Of a stretch of 64,000 nucleotides of DNA, positions 61,365-64,000 are shown piece by piece; position 1 is the stretch's first letter; each line of letters opens with the position of its first letter. The position numbers were made by a program, and so were the translations under genes. This DNA comes from Isoetes taiwanensis (Eukaryota > Streptophyta > Lycopodiopsida > Isoetales > Isoetaceae): positions 5,559,620 through 5,623,619 of the forward strand of contig JAJEKV010000072.1 of NCBI GenBank assembly GCA_021234155.1, given 5' to 3'. The notes beneath the pieces are model-generated. The model was not told the DNA's origin. It did no database searches and saw only the letters and a list, made by a program, of their open reading frames with translations.

Positions 61365-64000
61365 GTGGTATCAGAGCCATGATTTTGGTTGACCGGAATC
61401 ATAGCACTGACCAAATTTCTAACCCGTTAGTTCGGTAGTTGAGTGGGAGTTTAAGCTAGTTGGACTGCCTAACTTCTCGGTGATTTAGTCTTGTGCTAGG
61501 TTGATGTAAGAAAATGTTGAGTTTTAGGAGGTTTAGGGCGATTTTGGAGGGAAAAAGTTGTGGCTGGAGGACCCAAGTTTAGATGGGCCATAACTTTTTG
61601 TAGGTAGCTCAGATGAAGGCGAAAATGGTTCCAATGGATCGGGCACCTCCCAAATACCCTAGGGGGCACGTTTTCCGAGGTCGAAATGGCAACGCCAACC
61701 TGAAAAGTCCAAAGGGGCGCTGCTGTCGGATAGGGTGTTTGTTTCGAAAAGTTATTAGCGTATAACGCTAACAGCGCCCCATACGGTCCGCCGTATAAAA
61801 ATACGCGTCCGTTTTAAAAAAAAAAAAAAGTTTTTCCTTTCCGCCCGCGTTTTGAACCCGTGACCTCCTACTTTCAACCCAACACTCTTTCCATTTTGCC
61901 AACTCTCTTTATGTAGCAATTAATTGTTCTATTTCTTTGTTATACACATGTAATGTTCTATTTTATCCAGTTAGCAGTTCGTTTAAGAAAAAGGTACATC
62001 ATGGGATTGAACCCCTGACCTTCTGCACCCAAGCCAATACCTTTACCAATAAGCCAACTTCTTTCTTGAAGTGATATGCTTTTTCTAGTATTTATAGTGC
62101 ATCTATTCCATATCTAAATTAGAGGCCTTTTTGGTAAACCCACGCTGTGGAGGCAATAACTCACGGTCGCCATAGTCACGGAGCAAGCTCTTCCGCCATA
62201 GCCGCGGAGCAAGCTCTTCCGCCATAGCCGCCGGAGCAAGCTCTTCGCCATAGCCACCCGGAATAAGCGCCTTTGCCATAGCCATGGGAGTCGACCTCTC
62301 CGCCATAGTCAACCTGGATAATCATAACCATATATAAAGCTAGTATCCTCTAGGAATAAACCGACCAAAATGACACGACGTAATCTAGCAAGTACGGCCA
62401 ACTTGTTATGACAACATCAACTTACTTGGTGGGACTAATTCCTAACTTAATTAACAACGATTGTATAAACTCTCTAGAATAGCAAAGATGTGCTATATCC
62501 TTGATATTCTTTAGGCTTAATTAATAATACCCAATTATCGGCGTTCTCGACTTATAACTTTAATCCCATCGATCCGGTGACATCGGATCGCCATTCTAGA
62601 ATGGGACGAGCATGCATGTTTTGCATGCATGCGGCGGCGATGCCCATTCCGGTTGGGAGTTTGCTATTTTAGGCGCCGATTCTCGAAGAACATCTCATCG
62701 GGCGCTTCCTCTTCTCTCTCGCCAGCATCTTATTCTCTCTGTGATTTGTTTCCCCGTGCGGGGGAGGGGCTTCTCCCCGCTTGGTTTGGCCAATTTGGCG
62801 TTTCTTTCTTCTTTGTCCTTTTTTCGGCCTTTAGCCTTCGCCCCCGCGGACCTTCGTCCCTCGATCCTAGTTTGTAAGGAAGTCCTTTGGTATTCTAGGC
62901 GGTTTTGTTGGTTTCATGCGAGTCCCATTCTAGAATCCCATCGATTCGAGACATCGGATCGCCATTCTAGAATGGGACGAGCATGCATGTTTTGCATGCA
63001 TGCGGGCGGCGCATGCCCATTCTGGTTGGGAGTTTGCTATTTTAGGCGCGATTCTGCAGCAACATCTCATCGGCGCTTCCTCTTCTCTCTCGCCCGGTAC
63101 CTTATTCTCTCGTGGAACCCACCCTCCCCCTTCTTTGTTTTTGTATTTTCACGCGCGTAATCAGCCCCTCCATTCTGGGAGGTTTGTTTTGTCTTGTTGT
63201 TTTGTTGGTGATGTGCAGGTACAGGTGAGCGAGCGACGTCTGTTTCGACTTTTCCATTCGTGGGTTTTGGGAGCGTTTTTTATGCCTTGCGTTTGTCCAA
63301 GCCCCTTGCCGAAGGCTTATCACTAGGGTTTTTCCTCGAAAACCCGAAAGGGCGGGGTTTTTTAATCCCGGTGATAAGCTTTCGGCAGGTACACTAGCCC
63401 AATCTCTATTAGCATTGTAATTTGTTGGGGTCCAAATGATATAATTGGATTTTCCCTTTATTTTTGTGGGTAGTTCGCATGTGTGCGGCTACTCACTATC
63501 CACCATTGTAGAAAAATCTGCTGAGATGAATGAGAAGCAAGTCTAAGTCGGGCGGTTTGTTGGTTTCATGCGAGTCCCATTCTTTAATTATTATTTTTTT
63601 TTCCTTTGGTAGATGCCTTGATAACACAATTTCTTTGGGCCTTGCCATCATTCAATCTATACTACATTCATAACCTTTATCTTAGACCTTATTCGACGTT
63701 ATATACGTAATATGTTATAGACATAACTATAATTAACGTTGTCTCTCTCTAGTGTCTAAACCTTGCCTCATCTCAATTCCTGATAAAGGATTTCTTTTTC
63801 ACCAACCAACTAGGGACCGCCATACAACACCCCTCTAGACCATGGGTAGCGCTAATCCTACCACCCCTCACTACTTCTTCTCAATGGTCGTGTTCTTTTT
63901 TATGGACCATTTTCCCAGACCACGGTACAAACTCTGTAATATGTAGTGAGTGCCTGTGTTAGAACCCCCATAATAATCTCAACACTTTGTGCCAAACTTC
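61365..64000 (+). mobile_element. Second internal region (first 2.6 kb; continues beyond the window)
   Basis: Repeats 51562-54207 in the same order: primer site (61366), ~450 bp essentially identical leader, A-run, tRNA-like sequences (61847-61907, 62001-62060), minisatellite (62165-62310), and the nested element dimer (62564 to about 63590) with its 3' stem-loop at 63306-63388. There TTGCCGAAGGCTTATCAC pairs with GTGATAAGCTTTCGGCAG, a longer stem than in internal 1. The offset to internal 1 is 9793-9803 bp. Confidence 0.9.
63306..63388 (+). other. 3' stem-loop of the nested element (internal 2)
   Basis: TTGCCGAAGGCTTATCAC (63306-63323) with GTGATAAGCTTTCGGCAG (63371-63388), about 16 of 18 positions paired. 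The interior has the CCC-GAAA-GGG hairpin and GGGGTTTTTTAATCCC. Confidence 0.83.

Larger units (their letters stand above)
49811..64000 (+). mobile_element. Tandem LTR retroelement array (LTR-internal-LTR-internal), cut by the window edge
   Basis: LTR1 49811-51561, internal 1 51562-59613, LTR2 59614-61364, internal 2 61365 to the window end. LTRs are 1751 bp each, start TGTGACG and end CGTCACA. Each is followed by TGGTATCAGAGCC. The internal region ends with a polypurine tract (59601-59613). Internal 2 repeats internal 1 from its first base, including nested insertions, so LTR2 is shared between two units. This shape arises by unequal recombination between LTRs or internals, not by two insertions. 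The element is nearly non-coding. A 3' relic of pol (59545-59618) suggests Ty3/gypsy ancestry. Confidence 0.9.

Noticed and set aside
62612-63160. 182-codon + strand frame in internal 2
   Set aside because: The corresponding region of internal 1 (52807-53369) is split into different frames. The sequence is the non-coding nested element with GC-driven openness.

Overview
This window looks like nuclear DNA from a land plant with a large, repeat-rich genome. Direct signs are two LTR retroelements primed by the plant-type initiator-Met tRNA site (TGGTATCAGAGC), GT-AG introns, an ABCB transporter fragment, a plant-type FCP1-like phosphatase domain with the DxNG variant, and many decayed LINEs. From memory the LINE proteins resemble those of homosporous ferns, so a fern is my best guess, held loosely. 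I see no bacterial or organellar genes and no intact host gene. Nearly every reading frame is transposon-derived or broken.

Layout. 1-3.8 kb: LINE-A copy 1 (+), cut by the window edge, ending in a (CTTC)n tail. 4.9-10.6 kb: a decayed Ty1/copia element (+), interrupted at 7.3-7.86 kb by a 5'-truncated LINE (-). 11.9-14.0 kb: LINE-D (-), inserted with target duplication TTACAACG at the stop codon of a decayed multi-exon gene (14.04-17.6 kb, -) that carries an FCP1/NIF-like HAD domain. The introns and 3' flank of that gene hold 13 copies of a short palindrome, TCTCGACTCGCGAGTCGAGA. 18.3-18.7 kb: part of an unrecognised + strand gene, broken by a non-autonomous LINE-A relative (18.7-19.6 kb). 20-31 kb: mostly anonymous DNA with one structured non-autonomous element (26.1-26.9 kb) and an ABCB pseudogene fragment (30.9-31.4 kb). 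31.85-39.5 kb: LINE-A copy 2 (-) with ORF1 and ORF2, split near its 3' end by a 2.8 kb solo LTR flanked by ACATC. 39.6-40.3 kb: possible first exons of a host gene. 41.0-44.9 kb: a mosaic of LINE-B and LINE-C fragments. 45.8-46.9 kb: LINE-E. 47.5-47.9 kb: a fold-back element. 49.8-64.0 kb: a large LTR element arranged LTR-internal-LTR-internal, so about 1.45 units of a 9.8 kb tandem array. Its internal region is almost non-coding.

How things fit together. The most interesting signals are RNA- or DNA-structural. First, several different LINEs and non-coding elements carry the same 3' stem-loop: a conserved GGGTTTTTCC...GGTTTTTTAATCC core, a small apical hairpin usually capped by a GAAA or TTCG tetraloop, and an outer stem whose sequence differs between elements but stays paired. 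The proven LINE 3' ends then finish in a family-specific microsatellite rather than poly(A). This suggests a shared reverse-transcriptase recognition element that non-autonomous partners have borrowed. Second, the palindrome family occupies only the non-coding parts of the FCP1-like gene. Third, the 26 kb element carries five tandem mini-hairpins. All are inferred by eye. No alignment, folding or database search was run.
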